Notes: generated by a model from the sequence alone, not told the origin. Shown: positions 1 through 6,203, counted from the first letter of the stretch. The stretch: 6,671 nt of DNA from an uncultured Eubacteriales bacterium (GCA_944353735.1 CALVPU010000087.1:1-6671), one strand, 5' to 3'. Made by a program: numbers and translations.

Positions 1-58
1 GGCTGTTTAGAGGGTTGGGGAATGAGCCCGCGTTCATTTTTGATGGTCAACCACCCCG

Positions 59-108
59 TTTTTTTCCCCCACTTGGGGGGTTCCTAAAAAAAAGGGGGGG
101 AGGGGGGG
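59..108. other. Homopolymer-rich contig end, probably unreliable sequence
   Basis: Within about 50 bases there are runs of T7 (59-65), C5 (66-70), G6 (75-80), A8 (86-93), G7 (94-100) and G7 (102-108). Nothing else in the window has this texture, and the GC-rich mixed composition begins right after it. Reading frames crossing it should not be trusted. The open frame of the downstream regulator formally extends to base 15, but residues encoded here (Gly/Pro/Phe/Lys-rich) look spurious. I infer a low-quality read or assembly end rather than biology. Confidence 0.6.
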
Positions 109-167
109 TAAGCCCTCTTTTCCATACTGACGGCGCCCATTCATATGCGAGGGGAGTTAGGGAAGCG

Positions 168-1628
168 ATGAGTATGGAACCGATGATCCGGGACATAGAA
201 TCGTTTGGAGACTGTCTGAAGGACCTGATGGACGCGCACCATTGGTCGCTCGAAATGGTGACGCAGGCGGCAGGTTACAAGAGCCGCACGAGCATCTCGC
301 GCCTGCTTGCCGGGGAAACCGAACAGAAAACCTGTCGCGCCACCTACCGGCGGCTGTGCGACAGCGGGCTGCTCAGCGAGGACGACCGGCGCCGGCTGGG
401 CAAGGCGCTGGAAAACAGCGAAACCGGCGTGGAACAGGTGCGCGTGCAGCGCATCCTTTCCAACCTGATCTTCGGCAAGCGCCCCGAGGTGCCGCCGGCG
501 CCGCCGCGCTATCTCGAGCTGCTGGACGCGCTCACCGGCGCGCAGAGCGCGGAGGTGCTGCTGGTCAACTGCATGAACAACGCGCTGCTGGAGCCGCTGC
601 GGCAGGTGCTGGAAGCGAATCCGGCGGTGACGGCGCGGCACTACTTCGCCATCGGCAGCAGCGAGTCCCGCGCCGCCATGGCGCTGGCGCGGCTGGCATA
701 CATGGCGTATCTGCCGAACTACACCGGCCTCGTGGACGAGAGCGCCGTCGGCATGGCGACGACCTTCGGCACGACGGACATGGTGGTCGCCTCGATCCGC
801 GCCGCCGACGGCACGCTCACCGACTCGCTGACGCTGATCACCGAGGGGCACACCCACGTGCGCACGTTCACCTCGACCGGAGAGCGCGGGCTGTTCGTCC
901 TGTTCCGCGACGTGCTCGGCGACCTTGCCGACAACTACAGCCCCGCCACGTGCGTGTGCAACGCCGCCGCCGGACCGCAGCAGTTCGTCGAGATGATGTG
1001 CCTCTGGGAGTCTTGCGAGCACAAGACCCCCATGTTCCACATGCAGTCGGACCTGTGCATCAACCTCATCGACCCCAGCCACGTGCGCGCCGCGCTCGAG
1101 GGCGGACCTTTGGAGACGGTGTTCGCGAACGTGCCGGGCAGCGTGCTCAAGCGGGCGCTGAACCAGTTCCTCACGTCGCAGCGCAACCGCTTTGCGAACA
1201 TCACCACCAGCCATCAGCCCAAGCACATCTGCCTGTCGCGCGCCTCGCTGGAATACTTCGCCCGCACCGGGCGCATCGGAAGCCACTTCTACGGCATGCG
1301 CCCCTTCTCCATGGCGGAGCGCAACGCCATCCTGCAGATGCTGCTGCAGCTCGCGCTGCACAACCGCCACTTCTTCCTCTACTTCTACCTCGACGCGTAC
1401 GAGCCGAAGGTCGAGATCGACGCGTGGATCGGCAAGGGGCTGTCCGCCTTCCCCATCCGCCGCGGCCCGCAGGTACAGAACAGCTTTACCAACAGCGTCA
1501 TCTTCAGTCCGCGCCTCGCCCGCACCTTCCAGACCTACTTCCAGACGGAAGTGAAGCAGCACTGCGTGATGTCCGACGTCCATGGCATCGCCTTCCTGCG
1601 CGACCTGATCCGCGGAATGCAGTGGTGA
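168..1628 (+). CDS. XRE-type helix-turn-helix protein with large uncharacterised C-terminal domain
   Basis: This 486-residue protein is probably a cytoplasmic DNA-binding regulator. Residues about 13-50 look like a Cro/C1 helix-turn-helix: a first helix (FGDCLKDLMDAHHW), a second (SLEMVTQAAGY, residues 27-37) and a recognition helix (SRTSISRLLAGE, residues 39-50). That is the usual spacing of hydrophobic, Ala-Gly and Ile-Ser-x-Leu positions. Residues about 100-486 form a long mixed alpha/beta region with no transmembrane segment or catalytic motif I recognise; it could sense a ligand or bind a partner. It is far longer than a simple XRE repressor (about 70-150 residues). ATG 168 was chosen over the frame's upstream extension because that runs into doubtful contig-end sequence. 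GGGGAG (151-156) precedes it at 11 nt. ATG 174 is a close alternative, with AGGGAAG (159-165) 8 nt upstream. The gene converges on the exonuclease gene across a repeat-rich gap. Coding is well supported; target and signal are unknown. Confidence 0.8.
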   Translation: MSMEPMIRDIESFGDCLKDLMDAHHWSLEMVTQAAGYKSRTSISRLLAGETEQKTCRATYRRLCDSGLLSEDDRRRLGKALENSETGVEQVRVQRILSNLIFGKRPEVPPAPPRYLELLDALTGAQSAEVLLVNCMNNALLEPLRQVLEANPAVTARHYFAIGSSESRAAMALARLAYMAYLPNYTGLVDESAVGMATTFGTTDMVVASIRAADGTLTDSLTLITEGHTHVRTFTSTGERGLFVLFRDVLGDLADNYSPATCVCNAAAGPQQFVEMMCLWESCEHKTPMFHMQSDLCINLIDPSHVRAALEGGPLETVFANVPGSVLKRALNQFLTSQRNRFANITTSHQPKHICLSRASLEYFARTGRIGSHFYGMRPFSMAERNAILQMLLQLALHNRHFFLYFYLDAYEPKVEIDAWIGKGLSAFPIRRGPQVQNSFTNSVIFSPRLARTFQTYFQTEVKQHCVMSDVHGIAFLRDLIRGMQW

Positions 1629-1634
1629 CCGCGC

Positions 1635-1748
1635 GCGAAAAGCGCCAGACACGTCAAAACAGCACAGAACGGGCGAAAAGCGCCGAGCGCGCCCAAGCCG
1701 TGTGGATCGGGCGAAAGGCGCAGCGCACGTCAAGCGGAATGGATAAAA
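1635..1748. repeat. Degenerate ~38-bp direct repeat, three copies
   Basis: The core GCGAAAAGCGCC starts at 1635 and again at 1673, and a variant (GCGAAAGGCGC) starts at 1711, so the spacing is exactly 38 bases twice. By eye copies 1 and 2 agree at about 25 of 38 positions. Copies 2 and 3 share further blocks (AGCGC, CAAGC, TGGAT) with one small gap. A fourth core (GCGAAAAGTG) is at 1826. Each core can form a short stem with an A-rich loop. The array begins 7 bases after the regulator's stop codon. Function is unknown. Confidence 0.45.
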
Positions 1749-1976
1749 CCGCTGATGGGCGCGCTGCGCCGCCTGCTCGCCGCCGGCGCCAAATCCGCAC
1801 GCGGAACGACCGCGCCCGCACGCGGGCGAAAAGTGTCGGGCGCGCAGAGGCGTGCGGCACAGCGGGCACGCAGAATCCCACGCCACGGCATCGACCGGCT
1901 GATCGGCGCGCTGGGCGAAGGTCTCGTGCGGTCGCGCGGAATCCCGCTTGCGGAACATGCGCGCGGCGCGGAAGCC

Positions 1977-2015
1977 GTTCGGGTGCGCGGAAGGAATGAT
2001 TCCGCGCACCCGAAC
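1977..2015. repeat. 16-bp perfect inverted repeat, 7-base loop
   Basis: GTTCGGGTGCGCGGAA (1977-1992) and TTCCGCGCACCCGAAC (2000-2015) are perfect reverse complements around GGAATGA. The RNA hairpin would be very stable on either strand. Neither side has the T-tract of an intrinsic terminator, so it may instead be an RNA-processing or protection hairpin, an operator-like site or the relic of a mobile repeat. It lies about 350 bases past the regulator's stop, with no gene on it. Confidence 0.6.
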
Positions 2016-2173
2016 CGTATCGTGCCCTGAGAGGCGCGCAGCGCACCCTCAACCGTGTTTTCGTCCGCGGAAAATGGAAAAATACCTTCCGCGGCAAGCG
2101 CCCTCTGGCGGCCTTCTCCGCCGCCTCACGCGCCTTGGTCCGCCGCAGTGGCGCGCGATGCGGATGCGCCGCT

Positions 2174-2413
2174 GCGCAAGCCTGCGCTTCCGCGCCCTCC
2201 CGCCGTTTGCGCTTCCGCGCCATGCGTCGGCGCCCTTCGCGCGCAGCACAGCTCGCGGCGCCCGGCCCGCAAACAGGCGCTTCCGCGCCACACCGACGGA
2301 CATTCGCACCATGCGTCAGCGCCCTTCGCGCACAGCACAGCTCGCGGCACTCGTCCCGCAAGCAGGCGCTTCCGCACCACACCGACGGACATTCGCGCCA
2401 TGCGTCAGCGCCC
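2174..2413. repeat. 89-bp tandem repeat: two full copies plus partial copies
   Basis: Full copies occupy 2221-2309 and 2310-2398. By my count they differ at 8 of 89 positions, mostly transitions (about 91% identity). A third copy starts at 2399 and is cut off after about 15 bases. A degenerate partial copy with a 4-base insertion precedes the array (2174-2220). Each unit contains a GGCGC-TTCC-GCGCC-type hairpin (5-bp stem in copy 1), which on the minus strand has a GGAA loop, a GNRA-type tetraloop. The period is not a multiple of 3, and different frames are open in different copies, which argues against coding. The partial third copy runs directly into the hairpin at 2405-2440. Confidence 0.75.
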
Positions 2414-2440
2414 CTCCCATCGCCGTGGGAGGGGCGCTGA
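2405..2440. terminator. 15-bp perfect GC hairpin, possible terminator for convergent genes
   Basis: TCAGCGCCCCTCCCA (2405-2419) pairs perfectly with 2426-2440 around a 6-base loop. It lies 31 bases beyond the exonuclease stop codon, where a transcript end is expected. The minus-strand side has no U-tract. The plus side has only TTT followed by CGCCTTCT. A terminator role is therefore position-based inference; it could equally block 3' exonucleases or act with Rho. The left arm overlaps the start of the truncated third 89-bp repeat copy. Confidence 0.45.
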
Positions 2441-2470
2441 TTTCGCCTTCTGCAAGGGATTGCGGCGCGC

Positions 2471-3073
2471 TCACGCCTTGCCCTCGCCGACGAGCATGCA
2501 CATGTACGCCGCCGCGGCGTCGTAGCGCGCGTCGTGGGGATGGTCGCCGCCGCCGAACCACTTCTCGCACTGCCTGGCGATGAGCTCCTGCGACAGCCCG
2601 AAGTGCTCCGTCAGCTCCACCAGCTTCGGCGGCTTGAGCACGTTGGGGTTCTGCTTGAGGGGGATGTTCGCCTCGCGCGTGTAGTGCTTGAGCGTGCAGA
2701 ACACGGGGAACTCCGGCAGCTTCACGCCGACGCGGGCGAATTCCTCGCGCAGGTAGCGCACGTCGCCGGCGACGTCGTGACCGATGACGAGCTTGCAATC
2801 CTTGAAGTCGCGGTAGATCTCGTCCGCGCGGCAGGCGAACACCTCGCCGCCGGACAGCCGCCGCAGCTGATAGACGCTCAGCCCGTGCACCTTTCGCGCA
2901 TAGCGGTTGACCGCCTTGACGGAAAAGTACATGTTCTTGCCGCGCACCCGCCGCCCGTCGATGATGAGGTAGGACAGCTGGATGATGCGGCTGGGATGCA
3001 TGCCGTCGAGCTCGACGTCCAGCGCGATCATGCGCTCGGGACGCCGGAATGGATTGGGAAAATGGAACTTCAC
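2471..3073 (-). CDS. DEDDh-family 3'-5' exonuclease (DnaQ/RNase T fold)
   Basis: This 200-residue protein is a single-domain exonuclease that should release nucleotides from a 3' end using two metal ions. All five family residues are visible. Motif I is D19-V-E21 in MIALDVELDG. Motif II has H99 and D104 in VIGHDVAGDV. Motif III is H180-x4-D185 in HPHDARYDAAAA, the His placing it in the DEDDh rather than DEDDy group. The length is a stand-alone domain, with no polymerase, helicase or C-terminal extension, so DNA repair/proofreading and RNA trimming both remain possible. The start is GTG at 3073, 3 bases after the PatB-type gene's stop, which suggests translational coupling. A GGGG stretch lies about 10 nt upstream, inside that gene. 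Met15 (ATG 3029-3031) is an alternative start just before motif I with no better ribosome binding site. It is the last gene of the operon. Substrate is unknown. Confidence 0.88.
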   Translation of the reverse strand: MKFHFPNPFRRPERMIALDVELDGMHPSRIIQLSYLIIDGRRVRGKNMYFSVKAVNRYARKVHGLSVYQLRRLSGGEVFACRADEIYRDFKDCKLVIGHDVAGDVRYLREEFARVGVKLPEFPVFCTLKHYTREANIPLKQNPNVLKPPKLVELTEHFGLSQELIARQCEKWFGGGDHPHDARYDAAAAYMCMLVGEGKA

Positions 3074-3076
3074 GGC

Positions 3077-4255
3077 TTACCGACCCCGCATCGCAAGATT
3101 GATGTTCTCCAGCACCTGCTCAATGTTGCGGCGCGGCGTGGCGAGGTTGAGGCGGAAGTGCTTGTCGCCGGCGGCGCCGAAGTCCGTGCCGCTGTTGAGC
3201 GCCACGCGCGCGCGGTTGACGAGCAGGTCGCGCAGCTCGTCGTGCGTGCCCGCGACGCCGCGCATGTCGAGCCACATCAGGTAAGTGCCCTGCTGCGGGC
3301 GAACCCGGATCTCCGGCAGATGCTCGGCGAGGTAGGCAACGACGAGGTCGCGGTTCTCGCGCACGTACTCGACCACCGCGTCCATCCACTCGTCGCCGTG
3401 GTTGTACGCCGCGGTCTGGGCGATGGCGCCGAAGATGTTCGGCGAGGTGGCGTGACCGCGGGCGATCTCGTCGGCGACGGCCTGGCGCAGCGCGGCGTCC
3501 GGCACGATGCACGACGACTGCCGCAGGCCCGCGAGGTTGAACGACTTCGTCGCCGAGGTCAGCATCACCATGCGCTCGCCGCCCTCGACGTCGACGATGC
3601 GCGTCTGGCGGCAGCCGTCGAACGTGAAGTCGGCGTGGATCTCGTCGGAGACGATGCGCACGCCGTAGCGGTTTGCCAGCGCCACCAGCCGCGTCAGCTC
3701 CTCGCGCGTCCACACGCGGCCGATGGGGTTGTGCGGGCTGCAGAGGATCATCATCTTGACGCCGCCGCGGAACTTCTCCTCCACGTCGTCGAAGTTCATG
3801 CGCCAGCCGTCCTCCGTCTCGTCAAGGGGGCTCTCCACCAGCGTGCGCCCGAAGAGCTTGACCGCCGTGTAGAAGGGGCCGTACACCGGCGTCTGGATGA
3901 GGATGCGGTCGCCGGGCTGCGTCAGCGCGCGCACGCAGAAGAACAGGCTGTCCACCACGCCGGGGCTGTAGAGGATCCAGTCGGGCTGCACGTCCACGCC
4001 GTGGCGGCGCTTGAGCCAGCCGATCTCGGCGGCGCGGTCCGCCTCGCCGTTTTCCGTATAGCCAAAGATGCCGTGCTGCACGCGCTGCGCCAGCGCCTCG
4101 ATCACTGCCGGCACGGTGCGGAAGTCCATGTCCGCGACCCACGCCGCCACCAGATCGCCGCGACCGAAGTGTTCCTCGAGCTTATCCCACTTTTCGCAGT
4201 TCGTGCCCAAGCGGTTGATGTCCGCGTCGAGGTATTCCCGGTAGAATGAGTTCAT
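3077..4255 (-). CDS. patB: PatB/MalY-family PLP-dependent C-S lyase (cystathionine beta-lyase) / aminotransferase
   Basis: This 392-residue cytoplasmic fold-type I PLP enzyme matches the MalY/PatB family in length (about 390). Members cleave the C-S bond of cystathionine or cysteine conjugates, giving a thiol, pyruvate and ammonia, and are often labelled aminotransferase class I/II. Visible landmarks are the family's N-terminal WVADMDF (39-45), TPVYGPF with Tyr125, SPHNPIGR with Asn176, SDEIHADF with Asp204 (pyridine nitrogen contact), the PLP Schiff-base lysine K237 in SATKSFNLAGL, and the carboxylate-binding Arg368 in HFRLNLATPR. The active site looks intact. The start ATG (4255) has GGCGGG a few bases upstream, and a strong promoter sits at 4330-4358. 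It heads an operon with the exonuclease. In MalY the protein also antagonises a sugar-operon activator, but nothing here indicates that role. The family call is firm; the exact substrate is not. Confidence 0.92.
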   Translation of the reverse strand: MNSFYREYLDADINRLGTNCEKWDKLEEHFGRGDLVAAWVADMDFRTVPAVIEALAQRVQHGIFGYTENGEADRAAEIGWLKRRHGVDVQPDWILYSPGVVDSLFFCVRALTQPGDRILIQTPVYGPFYTAVKLFGRTLVESPLDETEDGWRMNFDDVEEKFRGGVKMMILCSPHNPIGRVWTREELTRLVALANRYGVRIVSDEIHADFTFDGCRQTRIVDVEGGERMVMLTSATKSFNLAGLRQSSCIVPDAALRQAVADEIARGHATSPNIFGAIAQTAAYNHGDEWMDAVVEYVRENRDLVVAYLAEHLPEIRVRPQQGTYLMWLDMRGVAGTHDELRDLLVNRARVALNSGTDFGAAGDKHFRLNLATPRRNIEQVLENINLAMRGR

Positions 4256-4329
4256 AGCTATCCCGCCTTCGCATCCGTATTGCGCCGGTTTACCCCGGCT
4301 TCTTCATCGCGTAAAAGGTCACTCTGCTT

Positions 4330-4358
4330 ATTATAACGCCTTTGCGCGAAACTTGCAA
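4330..4358 (-). promoter_or_regulatory. Sigma-A-type promoter for the patB-exonuclease operon
   Basis: On the minus strand a TTGCAA -35 box (4358-4353) and a consensus TATAAT -10 box (4335-4330) are separated by exactly 17 bases. The -35 box begins 4 bases after the stop codon of the phosphohexomutase gene. Transcription should start near 4323, leaving a ~68-nt leader to the ATG at 4255. The leader carries one small hairpin (GCCGG/CCGGC, 4284-4299). No terminator lies between the phosphohexomutase stop and this promoter, so read-through from upstream is also likely. Confidence 0.8.
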
Positions 4359-4362
4359 GCCT

Positions 4363-5859
4363 TCACGCGGGCGAATTTCCCGCCACGGCGCGGCGCAGCG
4401 GCTCCAGATCGATCTCGTCGTGTCCTTCGAGCACGTCGAGCAGCTGCGCGAGCATGGTATGCACGCCGCCGGGCACGTCGCTTTCGGCGTTGAGCGGCAT
4501 CACCGGGTCGTGCAGCGACAGCCGCAGCAGGAACCACGCGTTGCGCACGCCGCCGTCGAGATTAAACAGTATGCGCACGCCCTCGCGGTTGTCGTTGGCG
4601 AGCGTCCATTCGGGGTCGTCGAGCGTGTGGGAGAGCACCGCCTCGATCGCCTCCTGCCCGGCGGCGCGGACGTCCTCGGCGCGCACGGGCAGGCGGATTT
4701 CCACGCGCTCCACCGGCTCCTGCAGCTCGTCGATCAGCGACGCCAGCGTCTGCCCCTGACGCTTGCGCTCGAACGCCTCGCAGACCAGACGCGCGGCGAG
4801 GTAGACGCCGTCGTCGAGGAAGAAGTTTTCGCGGAACGCGGCGTGCCCGCTGGTCTCCATGGCAAGCGGGCAGTCGATGCCCTCGCGGTTCAGGCGCACC
4901 GCCTCGTCGATGACGTTGCGGTGCCCGCGCTTGTAGCGGTAGTGCGTGCCGCCCCACTCCTCGATGAAGCGCGCCAGTCCGGAGCTGGTGACGCTGTCGG
5001 TGACGAACGTCGCCCCGGGCGATTCCTCCAGCAGGATGGCGGCGGCGAGCGCGATGAGGCGGTTGCGGTGGATGGCGCGACCGCTCTCGTCGACGATGGC
5101 GACGCGGGCGCAGTCGGGATCGAGCAGCACGCCCATGTCTGCCTCGTTCTCCGTCACCGCCCGGGCGAGCCGCTCCAGCGCGGCGGGATCTTCGGGATCG
5201 GCGCCGTCGGGACCGCCGTCGGGCGACAGGCCGAAGCTGCCGTCGACGCAGGCGCCGAGACCTTCGAGGAAGCTGGCGAAGAATCCGCCCGTGCCGCCGC
5301 CGGCGTCGACCACCACGTGGATGCCGAGCAGCGGTCTGAGCGCGTCGTCCTCGAGCCGCCGGCGCATCATCGCCTCGAGCCGCGCGAGGTACGGCTGCAG
5401 CGCGTCGGTGCGCCGGACGAGCCGCTCGGGAATCTCCGCCTGTTCGGCGCGGTCGACGAGCAGCAGCAGGTCGAGCTCGGTCAGCTGACCGTCGCGCTGC
5501 ATCGCCTTGAAGCCGTTCATTTCCGGCGCGTGGGCGCTGGCGGTGATCATGACGGCGCCGTCCGCCCGCGGCTTGCCTTCGATCGTGGTCATGGCGAGCG
5601 CGGGCGCGGCGCACAGCCCGCAGTCGAGCACGTCGCTGTCCGCGGCGGTGAGTCCGGCGACGAGCGCGGCGCTGAGCCGCCGTCCCGACGCGCGCGAATC
5701 CCGTCCCACGGCGATGGTGAGGCGGTCGGGCGTGGTGCCGGCGCGCTCGGCGAGCCACTGGGCGAACACATATCCGAACCTGCGCGCGAATTCATCGGTC
5801 AGCTTTTCCGCGTTCGCGCGAATCTCCGGTCCGCTGACGAACCTGCGATACTTCTCCAT
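4363..5859 (-). CDS. Phosphoglucomutase/phosphomannomutase-family protein with altered active-site loops
   Basis: This 498-residue protein belongs to the alpha-D-phosphohexomutase superfamily, which interconverts hexose 1- and 6-phosphates (glucose or mannose) through a phosphoserine in the cytoplasm. The four domains can be followed: phosphoserine loop ITASAHAPEMNGFK with Ser108 and Lys118; metal loop LLDPDCAR with Asp247 and Asp249; sugar loop METSGHAAF with Glu335, Ser337 and His339; and C-terminal RLSLHDPVMPLN (446-457). The last is the phosphate loop of a Firmicutes-type subgroup rather than the classical RPSGTEP. Two positions are unusual. The His normally following the serine (TASHNP) is Ala109, with a His one residue later. 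The third metal Asp of DxDxDR is Ala251 (codon GCC). Activity may be reduced, or the metal site completed differently. The start ATG is supported by AGGGGGAG ending 2 bases upstream. It has its own promoter and a long leader and is co-directional with patB 107 bases downstream. Substrate cannot be assigned. Confidence 0.87.
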   Translation of the reverse strand: MEKYRRFVSGPEIRANAEKLTDEFARRFGYVFAQWLAERAGTTPDRLTIAVGRDSRASGRRLSAALVAGLTAADSDVLDCGLCAAPALAMTTIEGKPRADGAVMITASAHAPEMNGFKAMQRDGQLTELDLLLLVDRAEQAEIPERLVRRTDALQPYLARLEAMMRRRLEDDALRPLLGIHVVVDAGGGTGGFFASFLEGLGACVDGSFGLSPDGGPDGADPEDPAALERLARAVTENEADMGVLLDPDCARVAIVDESGRAIHRNRLIALAAAILLEESPGATFVTDSVTSSGLARFIEEWGGTHYRYKRGHRNVIDEAVRLNREGIDCPLAMETSGHAAFRENFFLDDGVYLAARLVCEAFERKRQGQTLASLIDELQEPVERVEIRLPVRAEDVRAAGQEAIEAVLSHTLDDPEWTLANDNREGVRILFNLDGGVRNAWFLLRLSLHDPVMPLNAESDVPGGVHTMLAQLLDVLEGHDEIDLEPLRRAVAGNSPA

Positions 5860-6142
5860 AACTCCCCCTTTCGCAGGGGTCCTGCCCCTGCATCCTGCTC
5901 AAGGGACCGAGCCCTTGAGAATCCCGCCGGCCCGCCCCTTGGGGCCGCGCGGGGCGATACTGGAAACGGTCGTGACCGCCGGCGAAGCGCCCGCGGCGAT
6001 GTTGTCCGGAAGCGGCAAAGCGCGTTCCCGGGAACGGCGGATGCGGCGGAACTGCCGCTGGCATGCGTCGCGCGCCGGCAAGTGCGCAGGCACAGCCCCG
6101 CGGCGCTTGAATCCGCTCCCCGCGCGGCGTCCGGCAGCCCGC
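5860..6142 (-). promoter_or_regulatory. Predicted ~280-nt structured 5' leader of the phosphohexomutase gene
   Basis: If transcription starts about 7 bases beyond the -10 box at 6149-6154, roughly 280 nt of RNA precede the ATG at 5859. The stretch is packed with self-complementary segments: GCGGC/GCCGC at 6043-6058, the 14-base palindrome CGTTCCCGGGAACG at 6023-6036, CGGT/ACCG near 5967-5977, and three hairpins just before the ribosome binding site, listed separately. Short frames here begin with poor starts and are Arg/Pro/Gly-rich, so I treat it as non-coding. I recognise no named riboswitch; the T-box signature TGGNACCGCG is absent. It may regulate translation or be a repetitive extragenic element inserted upstream. 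Confidence 0.45.
5873..5956 (-). promoter_or_regulatory. Three stacked GC hairpins directly before the ribosome binding site
   Basis: In order of transcription on the minus strand these are: a 6-bp stem (CGCCCC/GGGGCG, 5956-5951 with 5938-5933), which competes with a GGGG/CCCC fold inside it; an 8-bp stem (CTCAAGGG/CCCTTGAG, 5919-5912 with 5905-5898); and a 7-bp stem (GCAGGGG/CCCCTGC, 5891-5885 with 5879-5873). The last ends 13 bases before the ATG, next to the AGGGGGAG ribosome binding site. From memory, similar paired hairpins of the CTCAAGGG...CCCTTGAG and GCAGGG...CCCTGC type recur ahead of genes in some GC-rich Clostridia; I cannot verify this here. A CCCC arm could also pair with the GGGGG of the ribosome binding site. 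Confidence 0.55.
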
Positions 6143-6148
6143 ATATCG

Positions 6149-6177
6149 ATTCTAACATAACTCGCCATTCCTGTCCA
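6149..6177 (-). promoter_or_regulatory. Sigma-A-type promoter for the phosphohexomutase gene
   Basis: On the minus strand TGGACA (6177-6172) and TAGAAT (6154-6149) are separated by exactly 17 bases. Each box has one mismatch to the TTGACA/TATAAT consensus. The local AT-richness (6143-6160) stands out from the surrounding GC-rich DNA. The predicted start near 6142 gives the long leader. It lies just downstream, in the minus direction, of a terminator and an inverted repeat, a natural boundary between transcription units. Confidence 0.7.
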
Positions 6178-6203
6178 GCGCTTTGCCCGCAAATGGCGCA
6201 CAA

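Larger units (their letters stand above)
1629..2470. other. Non-coding, repeat-rich gap between convergent genes
   Basis: No frame here has a convincing start, ribosome binding site or recognisable product. The open frames are Arg/Ala/Pro-rich, as expected for random GC-rich DNA. Besides the repeats listed separately, it holds many small GC hairpins. An 8-bp perfect inverted repeat CCGCGGAA/TTCCGCGG (2065-2072 and 2087-2094) flanks an A-rich loop. A 6-bp hairpin lies at 1813-1828. A weak hairpin (2031-2050) is followed a few bases later by TTTT, and is the only terminator-like signal in the plus direction I can find for the regulator gene. For two convergent genes, 842 bases is unusually long and suggests accumulated repeats or an unrecognised RNA. 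Confidence 0.6.

Noticed and set aside
66..80. CCCCC-ACTT-GGGGG hairpin as a terminator
   Set aside because: No T-tract follows on either strand, and the sequence is in the doubtful contig end.
1951..1962. 12-base match CGGAACATGCGC shared with the 122-bp repeat (6419-6430), suggesting a distant extra copy
   Set aside because: One such 12-base match is expected by chance in a GC-rich window of this size and the flanks do not align convincingly.
141..2009. 622-residue open frame on the minus strand opposite the regulator
   Set aside because: It is antisense to a gene with a recognisable HTH domain, its product is Arg/Ala/Val/Gly-rich without domains, and GC-rich codon use naturally removes stops from the opposite strand.
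1654..2401. Several minus-strand frames (up to 242 residues) in the long intergenic gap
   Set aside because: Cys/Arg/Ala-rich products without motifs, and the 89-bp repeat shifts frame between copies, so a real protein would not be kept.
2174..2413. CRISPR array
   Set aside because: Copies are contiguous with no unique spacers, and no cas gene is present.
2534..4249. 571-residue plus-strand open frame opposite the exonuclease and PatB-type genes
   Set aside because: It covers two genes with intact catalytic motifs on the other strand and has a His/Val/Ala/Asp-rich composition typical of GC-rich antisense frames.
5860..6142. T-box or other named riboswitch upstream of the phosphohexomutase
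   Set aside because: No T-box signature or other conserved riboswitch core was recognisable.
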